Assembly: GCA_024640925.1 (NCBI GenBank)
Contig: JAHEEB010000061.1
Span: forward strand, 1 to 10,726
DNA: 10,726 nucleotides
From: Bacteroidota bacterium
GTDB lineage: Bacteria; Bacteroidota; Bacteroidia; Bacteroidales; UBA10428
Direction of reading: 5' to 3'
The notes beneath the pieces are model-generated. The model made no database searches, had not been told where the DNA came from, and saw nothing but the letters and a program-made list of their open reading frames with translations. Below are positions 1 to 5,510 of the stretch, one piece after another. Position 1 is the first letter of the stretch. Each line of letters begins with the position of its first letter. Made by a program: the position numbers and the translations under genes.

Positions 1-896
1 CCTCCGGAAGTAGCAAACCATAACCCGTTTTTTGCATCTCTTAAAATATCTTTTACACTGCCGCTTGTAAAACCATCTTCGTTAAAATAATCTTTAATGT
101 TACCTGTTTTCATATCAATGGCATGCGCACCATTAATTGCTCCAACCCAGATTTTATGGTTATATTCTTCAATTCCACTTATAATACCAATATTATCGCC
201 TTTAAAATTTTTAACGCTAAATTGTTTTATAGTACTATTTTCAAAGTCGATTTTACAAACTCCATTTTCAGTTGTACCAATCCATATATTATTTTCAGAA
301 TCCTGATAAAATTCTACAAGATCATCATAATTGATTTTTTTATTCAGTTGTTTAATTAATGGTGGGACTAAAAAGGTAAGTTGTGTATATTTCTCACTTA
401 TGTTAATATTACATTTACATAATCCATTATCGGTTCCTACCCAAATGTTGTTATTCTTATCGCGATTAATTGTATATATGTTACTACCTATTAGGCTTGT
501 AGAATCGCCTGGATTGTGAAAAAAACGATAGAATTTATCATCTTTTGCATTAAATAAATTGAGTCCATTATTCGTTCCAACCAGAAAAATACCATCGGAG
601 TATTCCAGAATAGCTTTTATAGTATTGTGGCTAATTGTAAGTGAATCAAAACTATTATTTGTATATACTTTAAAGTTATATCCATCGAAACGGTTTAACC
701 CCTGCATTGTACCAAACCACATAAAACCTTTGCTGTCACGCAACTCACAGTAAATATAGTCATTGGAAAGTCCATCTTCCATGGTAAAATGTTTGAATTT
801 TAAATCAGAAGGACTCCCAGCAGCAGCGCATAAATGATGCAAAATGTAAAAACAACAGAAGAATATTAATATAATATTCTTAAAAAAACAGTTCAT
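1..896 (-). CDS. Two-component sensor with Reg_prop beta-propeller, N-terminal part (runs off left edge)
   Basis: The reverse strand is open from an ATG at 896 to the window edge, giving 298 codons with no stop. Residues 1-25 form a hydrophobic signal peptide ending in CAAAG. The rest is a series of Reg_prop propeller blades, each with a W-[FIV]-G-T-x-x-G-L type motif: WFGTMQGL at about 60-67, VGTNNGL at 106-112, WVGTDNGL at 152-159, WIGTTENGV at 205-213, WVGAINGA at 250-257, and the start of another at 293. MEDGLSND at 39-46 is the usual lead-in to the first blade. In Bacteroidetes this periplasmic propeller normally continues into more blades, a Y_Y_Y domain, a membrane helix and a histidine kinase, all of which would lie left of this window. 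The ligand cannot be told; many relatives sense polysaccharide fragments. The assignment to the propeller family is firm, but the kinase part is inferred. Confidence 0.9.
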   Translation of the reverse strand, partial: MNCFFKNIILIFFCCFYILHHLCAAAGSPSDLKFKHFTMEDGLSNDYIYCELRDSKGFMWFGTMQGLNRFDGYNFKVYTNNSFDSLTISHNTIKAILEYSDGIFLVGTNNGLNLFNAKDDKFYRFFHNPGDSTSLIGSNIYTINRDKNNNIWVGTDNGLCKCNINISEKYTQLTFLVPPLIKQLNKKINYDDLVEFYQDSENNIWIGTTENGVCKIDFENSTIKQFSVKNFKGDNIGIISGIEEYNHKIWVGAINGAHAIDMKTGNIKDYFNEDGFTSGSVKDILRDAKNGLWFATSG

Positions 897-951
897 CAAA
901 ATCCTTTTAATTAAATATAATTAAAATAGAGATAAATAATGTTCTTAATTT

Positions 952-959
952 CAAATATA
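952..959 (-). promoter_or_regulatory. Candidate -7 element (TATATTTG) of the propeller sensor
   Basis: Read on the minus strand this is TATATTTG, an exact match to the Bacteroidetes TAnnTTTG -7 consensus. It would give a leader of about 50 bases before the ATG at 896. No clear TTTG -33 element is seen about 20 bases upstream, so the call rests on the -7 box and its position. Confidence 0.4.
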
Positions 960-970
960 TTGTTGTATGA

Positions 971-1135
971 GCTCTTTTAATTTCAGGTTTTGACGCAGGT
1001 GGTAATCCAGTTACATATCATACAATGGATGAAACTGCTCAACCCGGTGATCCGAAATTTGTTGATACGGATGGCGATTATGTTATCAAACTGCCGTATT
1101 CAGTTATGTACGGTGGTGAGAGAGGGCAGCAATGA
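971..1135 (+). pseudogene. Gene remnant with a GNPVTY...DTDGDY peptide, ending in a repeat
   Basis: After a TGA at 968-970 this frame is open for 54 codons to a TGA at 1133-1135. It has protein-like composition, with stretches such as SGFDAGGNPVTYHTMDETAQ and DPKFVDTDGDYVIKLPYS. There is no good start codon near the beginning; the first ATG is internal, at MDETAQ. The last codons (MYGGERGQQ) are read out of the group II-like repeat that overlaps its end. The best reading is a fragment of an older, unidentified gene, possibly a secreted protein with a DxDGD loop, joined to a repeat. The longer overlapping frame at 990-1205 gives an unconvincing peptide and was not chosen. Confidence 0.35.
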
Positions 1136-1174
1136 GAAATATTTCGTATCTTTCACTACTCGATTAGCGCCAAT
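1093..1174 (+). repeat. Group II intron DV/DVI-like 3' module, copy 1
   Basis: This copy has TACGGTGGTG, then GAGAGGG, then GAAATATTTCGTATCTTT, then CTACTCGATTAG and GCCAAT. It lines up with the modules near 2392, 5329 and 6391. CCGTA (1094-1098) can pair with TACGG (1109-1113) as a shortened domain V-like hairpin. GAG can pair with the CTC of CTACTC, leaving an unpaired A as expected of a domain VI branch site. The left arm of the apical palindrome is damaged (AATGAG in place of GATGCG). It lies about 130 bases before the fic gene. Confidence 0.5.
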
Positions 1175-1243
1175 GCAAAAAACCGCGCATTACTCATGGA
1201 TTTAGGAAATTTTTATACTGAGTCTATTTTTAATGTAAAGATA

Positions 1244-1276
1244 TTGCAGATTTCTATACAGAACAATCTATCTTTG
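1244..1276 (+). promoter_or_regulatory. Bacteroidetes-type promoter of the fic gene
   Basis: TTG at 1244-1246 is followed after 22 bases by TATCTTTG at 1269-1276, an exact TAnnTTTG -7 box. Transcription would start near 1283, leaving a leader of about 20 bases before the ATG at 1303. No Shine-Dalgarno sequence precedes that ATG, only an A/T-rich stretch, which is common in this phylum. Confidence 0.6.
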
Positions 1277-1302
1277 CATAGATTTTTAAATAATCTTTAC
1301 AA

Positions 1303-2373
1303 ATGACAACTTGGGGATTAACGAAATTACCATTAATTATTGACTTAGAATCTAAAAAGGTATTAAAAGCTTTACCTTCTGCGCATGCCGCTTTGGCTGA
1401 GTTAAAAGGAATTGCATCAACAATTCCAAATCAAAATATTCTGATTAACACTCTTGGATTACAAGAAGCAAAAGACAGTTCTGCAATTGAAAATATAATT
1501 ACGACTCATGATGATTTATATAAATCAGAATTGAATCTTGACGCTTTTAAATCGCTTCAAGCAAAGGAGGTTCAGAACTATATTACAGCTTTGAAAAAGG
1601 GATTTGAACTAATCACAAAGACCGGATTACTGACAAATAATAGTATTCTCCAAATTCAAGAAGTATTAGAGGATAATAAAGCTGGATTCAGAAAATTACC
1701 CGGGACTTCCTTAAAAAATGCAGCTACAGGAGAAACTATTTACACGCCACCTCAAGATTTTGAAGAAATAATGGGTTTAATGGCTAATTTAGAGCAATAC
1801 ATCAATGATTCGGAAATGCAAGATTGCGACCCATTGATTAAGATGGCAATTATACATTTTCAATTTGAGAGTATTCACCCATTCTATGATGGAAATGGTA
1901 GGACTGGCAGGATAATAAACATACTTTATTTGATTCTGGAAAAGCTTCAATCTTTGCCGATTTTATATTTGAGTAATTATATAATCAAACACAAACCTGA
2001 TTATTATCGACTTTTACAGAAGGTACGGGATGAAAATATATGGGAGGAGTGGTTGTTGTTTATGATAAATGGAGTCGAACAAACGGCAAAAGAGACGATT
2101 GATTTGATTATCCAAATTAAGGAACTAATGCTTCGATATAAGCACAGATTGCGAGATAATTACAAATTTTATAGTCAAGATTTGTTGAATAATTTGTTCA
2201 AACATCCTTACACAAAGATTGAATTTGTTGTAAATGATTTGGGAGTATCACGATTAACTGCGGCAAATTATTTAAATAAATTGGCAGATGATAAAATGTT
2301 GAGAAAAGATAAATTGGGGACTGGAAATTATTATATTAATGAGGAATTATTTAATTTATTGACAGTGAGATAA
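1303..2373 (+). CDS. Fic family protein (protein AMP-transferase), self-inhibited class
   Basis: The 356-residue protein is a full-length Fic enzyme. These transfer AMP, or occasionally another nucleotide moiety, from a nucleotide to a hydroxyl side chain of a target protein. The active-site motif HPFYDGNGRTGR is intact at 192-203, with catalytic H192. An N-terminal Fic_N region at about 20-75 carries the inhibitory motif S-x-x-x-E-N at 59-64 (SSAIEN), whose Glu63 would block productive ATP binding, so the protein should be auto-inhibited and need no separate antitoxin. The ETIYTPP stretch at 144-150 matches the target-docking flap. The C-terminus (about 300-350) looks like a winged helix, with VVNDLGVSRLTAANYLNKL as the helix-turn-helix. 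It has its own promoter and is followed 18 bases later by a repeat module. The target is unknown. The family call is firm. Confidence 0.95.
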   Translation: MTTWGLTKLPLIIDLESKKVLKALPSAHAALAELKGIASTIPNQNILINTLGLQEAKDSSAIENIITTHDDLYKSELNLDAFKSLQAKEVQNYITALKKGFELITKTGLLTNNSILQIQEVLEDNKAGFRKLPGTSLKNAATGETIYTPPQDFEEIMGLMANLEQYINDSEMQDCDPLIKMAIIHFQFESIHPFYDGNGRTGRIINILYLILEKLQSLPILYLSNYIIKHKPDYYRLLQKVRDENIWEEWLLFMINGVEQTAKETIDLIIQIKELMLRYKHRLRDNYKFYSQDLLNNLFKHPYTKIEFVVNDLGVSRLTAANYLNKLADDKMLRKDKLGTGNYYINEELFNLLTVR

Positions 2374-2391
2374 AATGCACAGGCGATAACC

Positions 2392-2436
2392 CGGAGATGC
2401 GAAATATTTCGTATCTTTCCTTCGATTATGGCCAAT
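2392..2436 (+). repeat. Group II intron DVI-like 3' module, copy 2 (short)
   Basis: CGGAGATGC leads into a near-perfect 20-base palindrome at 2396-2415 (GATGCGAAATATTTCGTATC). TTTCCTTCGATTATGGCCAAT follows with one gap, matching the other copies. The domain V-like part is absent; the sequence upstream is unrelated. The bulged A and CTC seen in the 5329 copy are lost, so this is a decayed fragment. It fills the 92-base gap between the fic and FISUMP genes. Confidence 0.5.
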
Positions 2437-2465
2437 ACTGACATCATACAATAAGAAATAATAAT

Positions 2466-3461
2466 ATGAAAAAAGAGTTAGTTACAATTTTCACTTGTTT
2501 TGTAACAATTGTTACAGCAGCACAAACTGTGATTGATATTGATGGAAATATCTACAAAACAGTTATTATAGGAAAACAAGAGTGGATGGCTGAAAATCTT
2601 CGTGTTACCCATTATGCAGATGGTACATCAATACCAAAAGTTACAAACGATACTTCTTGGCAGTTATTAAAAAATGATTATAACGATGATGCTTATTGTT
2701 GGTATAATTATGACAGTTTAACTTATTATCAATATGGCGCATATTATTCATGGGCAGCAGCAATTAAAAAAGATAGCATTAATGCAATTGATACTAATGA
2801 AATAAAAGGTGTTTGCCCTATGGGTTGGCATATACCTAGCAAGGCTGAGTGGGAAGAATTATTGACATATGTTGATTCCAACACTACCGAAGAAAGCATA
2901 GCTTTTGCCCTAAAGAGTAAAAGTAAGTGGAATAATGATAAAAATGGTTCAGATGAATTTGGTTTTAATGCATTTCCTTATTCATGGAATAATCCATATT
3001 ATGGTTTTGAAAATGTCGGTAATGCTGGACTCTGGTGGAGTAGTCAACCTTATGGTACATGGAGTGATAATGATATATATGAGGATATTTTTGCGTATCG
3101 TTTGAAAATAAGTAAAGGTGATACTGCCGATATAGGTGGAAATTATTACGCTGATTACCTCAATGCGAGTAGATCGGCTGGATTATGTGTCCGTTGTGTT
3201 AAAAATGATGTTACTTCAGGTAATAATCATTATAGAAACAACTTCAATATTTTTCCAAATCCTGCAAATGATAAGATTTATTTTAGTTTTTCGGGATATT
3301 TTAATGGTACGCTCAATATTTACGATCTTCAAGGCAAGAGAGTATTATCAAAAAGGATTAACTCAAATTCAATTGATATTTCGACTTTAAACAAAGGGGT
3401 ATACTTTCTCCAAGTTTCTAATACAAATCAAAAAATAATGAGTAAGTTGATTATTGAATAA
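2466..3461 (+). CDS. FISUMP-domain secreted protein with type IX sorting domain
   Basis: The 331-residue protein starts with a signal peptide (about 1-19, MKKELVTIFTCFVTIVTAAQ). Residues 20-245 match the FISUMP (Fibrobacter succinogenes major paralogous) domain. Its hallmarks are IDGNIYKTVIIGKQEWMAEN at 25-44, YGAYYSWAAA at 90-99, VCPMGWHIPSKAEWEEL at 116-132, LWWSS at 189-193 and the closing RSAGLCVRCVK at 236-246. A C-terminal Por/T9SS type A sorting domain follows at about 258-331 (FNIFPNPANDKI, then KGVYFLQV and KIMSKLIIE). It should be exported by Sec, passed through the type IX system and released or anchored at the cell surface. The domain's biochemical role is unknown. It stands alone, with repeats on both sides. 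Confidence 0.9.
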   Translation: MKKELVTIFTCFVTIVTAAQTVIDIDGNIYKTVIIGKQEWMAENLRVTHYADGTSIPKVTNDTSWQLLKNDYNDDAYCWYNYDSLTYYQYGAYYSWAAAIKKDSINAIDTNEIKGVCPMGWHIPSKAEWEELLTYVDSNTTEESIAFALKSKSKWNNDKNGSDEFGFNAFPYSWNNPYYGFENVGNAGLWWSSQPYGTWSDNDIYEDIFAYRLKISKGDTADIGGNYYADYLNASRSAGLCVRCVKNDVTSGNNHYRNNFNIFPNPANDKIYFSFSGYFNGTLNIYDLQGKRVLSKRINSNSIDISTLNKGVYFLQVSNTNQKIMSKLIIE

Positions 3462-3462
3462 A

Positions 3463-3567
3463 GTAGTTCATGTGGGCTAACAGCCTAACCCCGAAGGGCT
3501 CAGCGAAGCTAACCGACTAAAAGGAGTTCAGCGAAGCTAACCGACTAAAAGGAGCTAGCGCAGCTAA
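3463..3567 (+). repeat. 5' hairpin-type repeat, copy A, with internal 28-bp tandem duplication
   Basis: GTTCATGTGGGCTAACAGCC and CTAACCCCGAAGGGCTCAGC match the copy at 5068 almost base for base. Copy A lacks the leading GGA and the closing ACATGAACTCC arm, so the large hairpin cannot form. A 28-base unit, CAGCGAAGCTAACCGACTAA plus AAGGAGTT, lies at 3501-3528 and is repeated at 3529-3556 with one difference. A third partial unit follows (AGCGCAGCTAA). It begins within two bases of the FISUMP stop codon and runs straight into a gene remnant. Confidence 0.75.
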
Positions 3568-3571
3568 TAAT

Positions 3572-3709
3572 GTTTTGATTTATCTTGTTTCAATTGGTAA
3601 TTTGAATAATTTGTACGTAATTAATGGAATGTCATATAATTATAAAAATCAAAAAGAATCGATTAAAGAATTTAGGAATACGATAAAGACCTTTAAATTT
3701 AAACAATAA
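3572..3709 (+). pseudogene. C-terminal remnant of an unidentified protein
   Basis: The frame reads VLIYLVSIGNLNNLYVINGM followed by SYNYKNQKESIKEFRNTIKT and FKFKQ, ending at TAA 3707-3709. Residue order and composition look like a genuine protein C-terminus (beta strand, then an amphipathic KEFRNTIKTFKF end) and not chance. There is no start codon: upstream the frame runs directly into repeat copy A, which appears to have replaced the 5' part of the gene. The parent family is not recognised. Confidence 0.45.
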
Positions 3710-3751
3710 ACGCTTGCCAACAATATAGGATTTAAGGCACAGTTGAGCCAA

Positions 3752-3789
3752 AAAAGAGGCAGTAGATTATTTATACTACTGCCCCTTTT
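3752..3789 (-). terminator. Rho-independent terminator of the decayed cupin unit
   Basis: GGCAGTAG (3758-3765) and CTACTGCC (3776-3783) form a perfect 8-base stem with a 10-base loop. Flanking AAAAG and CTTTT extend it with one mismatch. On the minus strand the stem is followed by six T residues, placing a terminator just after the TAA at 3798-3796. The shorter T run on the plus side might allow weak termination the other way. Confidence 0.75.
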
Positions 3790-3795
3790 AAAAGA

Positions 3796-3993
3796 TTAGA
3801 CTTTGATATGGCCATGCACCCAGTGTGTATGAAACCTTGCCTTCTGGCACATTTCACGTACAGCCGAAACTCACAGATTTGTACCTTTGCCACCAGCATC
3901 CTCGAATAGTACATTTGTTTTTTGTGCCATGGTTTGTTGCTCGCATCCTAATAGCATCAGGATTGAGGCCAATAAAATAAATGTTGTTTTTTT
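3796..3993 (-). pseudogene. Decayed cupin-like lipoprotein gene
   Basis: On the minus strand a continuous 66-codon frame (counting the stop) encodes KKTTFILLASILMLLGCEQQ, a classic lipoprotein signal peptide with lipobox LLGC. TMAQKTNVLFEDAGGKGTNL follows, then an in-frame TGA at 3873-3871, then VSAVREMCQKARFHTHWVHG and HIKV ending at TAA 3798-3796. There is no ATG: the position before KK reads TAT, suggesting a lost start. The residues GGKGTN and FHTHWVHGH recall a metal-binding cupin core, but most of the fold is missing. So the gene has lost its start, gained a stop and been shortened internally. It sits downstream of the regulator operon, in the same direction, and was probably controlled with it. 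Frame and lipobox are plain; the cupin label is tentative. Confidence 0.6.
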
Positions 3994-4012
3994 ATAACTA
4001 AAATATTTAAGT

Positions 4013-4022
4013 AAGTAGTTAA
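4013..4022 (-). promoter_or_regulatory. Shared motif AAGTAGTTAA, site 1
   Basis: The ten bases AAGTAGTTAA lie just upstream of the decayed lipoprotein gene, about 20 bases from where its start should be. The identical word occurs at 4966-4975 beside the promoter of the membrane protein/regulator operon. It is a candidate operator for the winged-helix regulator at 4050-4340. Confidence 0.3.
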
Positions 4023-4049
4023 TTAAATTAACCAAATTGACAAAAAAAA

Positions 4050-4340
4050 TTATTGCTTAGGGTGAATGTATTTTTGAAGGTTTTTTACATATTCTTCAAA
4101 TGCTGTTCTGCCTTTGTCAGTTATGGAAATAGCTGTGTTTGGATAATTATTTTTAAATGTTTTCTCCACATTAATGTAGCCAGCCTCCTGCAATTTGGTA
4201 ATCTGGATGCTTATATTGCCTGCAGCAGCTTTGGTTGTATCTTTTATAAAGGTGAAATTGGCTTCTCCAACGGTTATTAGAATAGAAACAATTGACAACC
4301 GAAGCTGCGAATGTAATATGGGGTCTAAATCGTTAAACAT
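4050..4340 (-). CDS. Winged-helix transcriptional regulator (HTH_34-like)
   Basis: The 96-residue protein is a single winged-helix DNA-binding domain of the MarR/ArsR-like HTH_34 type. LDPILHSQLRLSIVSIL (5-21) is the usual first helix, and FTFIKDTTKAAAGNISIQIT (29-48) contains the helix-turn-helix. KLQEAGYINVEKTF (49-62) leads into the wing, and ITDKGRTAFEEYVKNLQKYI (73-92) is the final dimerisation helix. It has no ligand or metal-binding domain. Its ATG at 4340 lies inside the last codons of the membrane protein gene (8-base overlap), preceded by AAAGGAA, so the two are probably translationally coupled. In Bacteroidetes such regulators are often paired with a small membrane protein. Its target is probably its own operon and perhaps the decayed lipoprotein gene. 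Confidence 0.88.
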   Translation of the reverse strand: MFNDLDPILHSQLRLSIVSILITVGEANFTFIKDTTKAAAGNISIQITKLQEAGYINVEKTFKNNYPNTAISITDKGRTAFEEYVKNLQKYIHPKQ

Positions 4341-4926
4341 TTTCCTTTTTTTTAGCTATATTAAGTAGTATTCCCGGTATAATAAATCCTACCACCGATC
4401 CCAGCATCAAGCTGAACCCATGATATTCCCTACCAACTAAGAAAGTACCGAATCCAATTAAATTCAATAAAATACCACCAATTATAAGCGGTTTAAATTT
4501 TATTGATACTCCGGCCATAATAATCATTATAGCTAGCAAAATTATAAAAATTGGGGCTAAATCATTACCAAGATGATCACCAAAGACAAAACCTAATATC
4601 ATAAGGTTCATACCAACCACCCAACCTATTGTTCCTAATATCCTTCCAAGGATATTCTTGGGTATCTGATTCTTTTTTTCTTTTCCCCTTACATAGATAA
4701 ATGTATAGATTGCCCCAAGCGGGAATAAAACACAAGTCCACACAATATCAAATTTCTTGTACAATCCCACTAATTCAAAAAAATACTGAAGAAAAAATAC
4801 AGAAAACGTTATACTGCCCCACAAAACAATGATGTGGCCATTTTCCTGAAATCTTTGTTTAGTCTCTTCTATTGTCTTAGAAATTAGTAAGAGACTTTCT
4901 TCTGGTGTTAAATTATGTTCATCCAT
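4333..4926 (-). CDS. Six-helix membrane protein paired with the regulator
   Basis: This 197-residue protein has a soluble N-terminal helix at about 7-28 (TPEESLLLISKTIEETKQRF), then six hydrophobic segments at about 32-52, 62-80, 93-117, 123-143, 146-165 and 171-190. It ends in a basic tail, KKKENV. I do not recognise a named family and see no enzyme motif. The 8-base overlap with the winged-helix gene and the shared promoter indicate one operon. The inner-membrane protein may sense a signal for the regulator or be its main target, but this is inference. Confidence 0.85.
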   Translation of the reverse strand: MDEHNLTPEESLLLISKTIEETKQRFQENGHIIVLWGSITFSVFFLQYFFELVGLYKKFDIVWTCVLFPLGAIYTFIYVRGKEKKNQIPKNILGRILGTIGWVVGMNLMILGFVFGDHLGNDLAPIFIILLAIMIIMAGVSIKFKPLIIGGILLNLIGFGTFLVGREYHGFSLMLGSVVGFIIPGILLNIAKKKENV

Positions 4927-4957
4927 AGTTTAATTTGTTAATGAATTTAAATTAACA

Positions 4958-4989
4958 CAAATATAAAGTAGTTAAAGTTATAAACCAAA
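4958..4989 (-). promoter_or_regulatory. Promoter of the membrane protein/regulator operon
   Basis: On the minus strand TTTG (4989-4986) is followed after 20 bases by TATATTTG (4965-4958), an excellent match in sequence and spacing to the Bacteroidetes TTTG/TAnnTTTG promoter. The -33 box lies inside the palindrome CAAATATATTTG (4986-4997). The leader to the ATG at 4926 would be about 25 bases. Confidence 0.7.
4966..4975 (-). promoter_or_regulatory. Shared motif AAGTAGTTAA, site 2
   Basis: AAGTAGTTAA abuts the -7 element and lies between it and the -33 box, where a bound repressor would block RNA polymerase. It is identical to the word at 4013-4022. The neighbouring AAAGTTA partly repeats it. 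Autoregulation by the winged-helix protein is the likely use, but it is not shown. Confidence 0.35.
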
Positions 4990-5067
4990 TATATTTGACA
5001 ATTATTATTAAAATTGTATTCGAACATAGAGTAATAGATGAATAATAACTACTAGCCACAACAAATA

Positions 5068-5412
5068 GGAGTTCATGTGGGCTAACAGCCTAACCCCGAA
5101 GGGCTCAGCGCAGCTAACCGACTATAAGGAGCTCACCGTAAGGTAAACATGAACTCCCGGTTGAACTAAAACTAAAACCCGGACTGGCGGCTATGTTAAA
5201 AGAGCAGAAACGCTGAAATCAAAGGGTTGAATTAAAAAATAAAAAAGCACCCCAATTTTAAAAACTACCATAAACAAAAGGCTTTACACCTATGAGTGAA
5301 ATATTCGTCAGATATAGCCAGGTTTAACGAACCGCCGCATACCGGCCGACACGGTGGTGTGAGAGGGCGGAGATGCGAAATATTTCGTATACTTCCTACT
5401 CAATTAGCCGCA
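5068..5412 (+). repeat. Full-length structured repeat, copy B (putative non-autonomous group II-like element)
   Basis: This is the most complete element. Its 5' part is a large hairpin closed by GGAGTTCATGT (5068-5078) and ACATGAACTCC (5147-5157), with inner stems GGCT/AGCC and CCC/GGG. A shared middle segment follows, with GGCGG, GTTAAAAGAGCAGAAAC, GCTGAAATCAAAGGG and GCACCCC. The 3' end is a domain V/VI-like module. Copy C at 6200-6486 shares the same order over its whole length. No reverse transcriptase or other reading frame lies inside. The upstream edge is shared with the copies at 6200 and 8353 as AAATAGGAGTTCAT, and the downstream edge is near TTAGCCGCAA. It lies between the regulator operon and the toxin-antitoxin pair. 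Confidence 0.7.
5329..5405 (+). ncRNA. Group II intron domain V/VI-like structure within copy B, copy 3
   Basis: ACCGCCG (5331-5337) pairs with CGGTGGT (5352-5358) over seven bases with one G-U, as in the lower stem of a domain V hairpin. The upper part is about four bases shorter than the canonical 34. After TG, GAGAGG (5361-5366) pairs with CCT-A-CTC (5395-5401), leaving A5398 unpaired 6-7 bases from a possible 3' end at CAAT or CAATT, as expected of a domain VI branch point. The domain VI tip is the 20-base near-palindrome around CGAAATATTTCG. Pairings are read directly; intron ancestry is inferred. Confidence 0.5.
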
Positions 5413-5426
5413 ACCTAAAAAGATAA

Positions 5427-5498
5427 TTACGTGTAGCCATAAAAAAATATCACGTAAGATTTAAAATGTACGTAATTATTTATTATATTTGCACGTAA
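5427..5498 (+). promoter_or_regulatory. Operator-like cluster of four ACGTAA repeats before the antitoxin gene
   Basis: ACGTAA occurs at 5452-5457, 5470-5475 and 5493-5498, and as its complement TTACGT at 5427-5432. The outer pair forms an inverted repeat (AATTACGT with ACGTAATT), and two copies share the longer CACGTAA. They flank and overlap the -7 box at 5484-5491. Type II antitoxins with DNA-binding heads usually repress their own promoter through such repeats, so this is a likely autoregulatory operator. Confidence 0.5.
5484..5491 (+). promoter_or_regulatory. -7 element (TATATTTG) of the toxin-antitoxin operon
   Basis: This is an exact TAnnTTTG match 20 bases before the ATG at 5511, giving a very short leader. 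A clear TTTG is missing at the expected -33 position, where the ACGTAA repeats sit instead. This would suit a promoter controlled by the antitoxin. Confidence 0.5.
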
Positions 5499-5510
5499 AA
5501 TATTTTGATT

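Noticed and set aside
97..753. Several plus-strand frames of 62-78 codons
   Set aside because: They are antisense shadows of the propeller sensor gene, which has clear repeated WxGT motifs on the minus strand.
990..1205. 71-codon plus-strand frame beginning at TTG
   Set aside because: The product has no protein-like pattern and crosses the repeat module. The neighbouring frame at 971-1135 gives a far more convincing peptide.
4053..4280. 75-codon plus-strand frame
   Set aside because: It lies wholly antisense to the winged-helix regulator and has a low-complexity Cys/Phe-rich product.
5087..5166. Integron attC-like core words (GCCTAAC and GTTGAAC) in repeat copy B
   Set aside because: The words fit RYYYAAC and GTTRRRY singly, but they do not pair with each other. 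The main hairpin is closed outside them, and no integrase is present.
5505..5510. TTG start six bases upstream of the antitoxin ATG
   Set aside because: The family begins at MDTKLTL. The ATG at 5511 is the better start, and the TTG adds only two residues.
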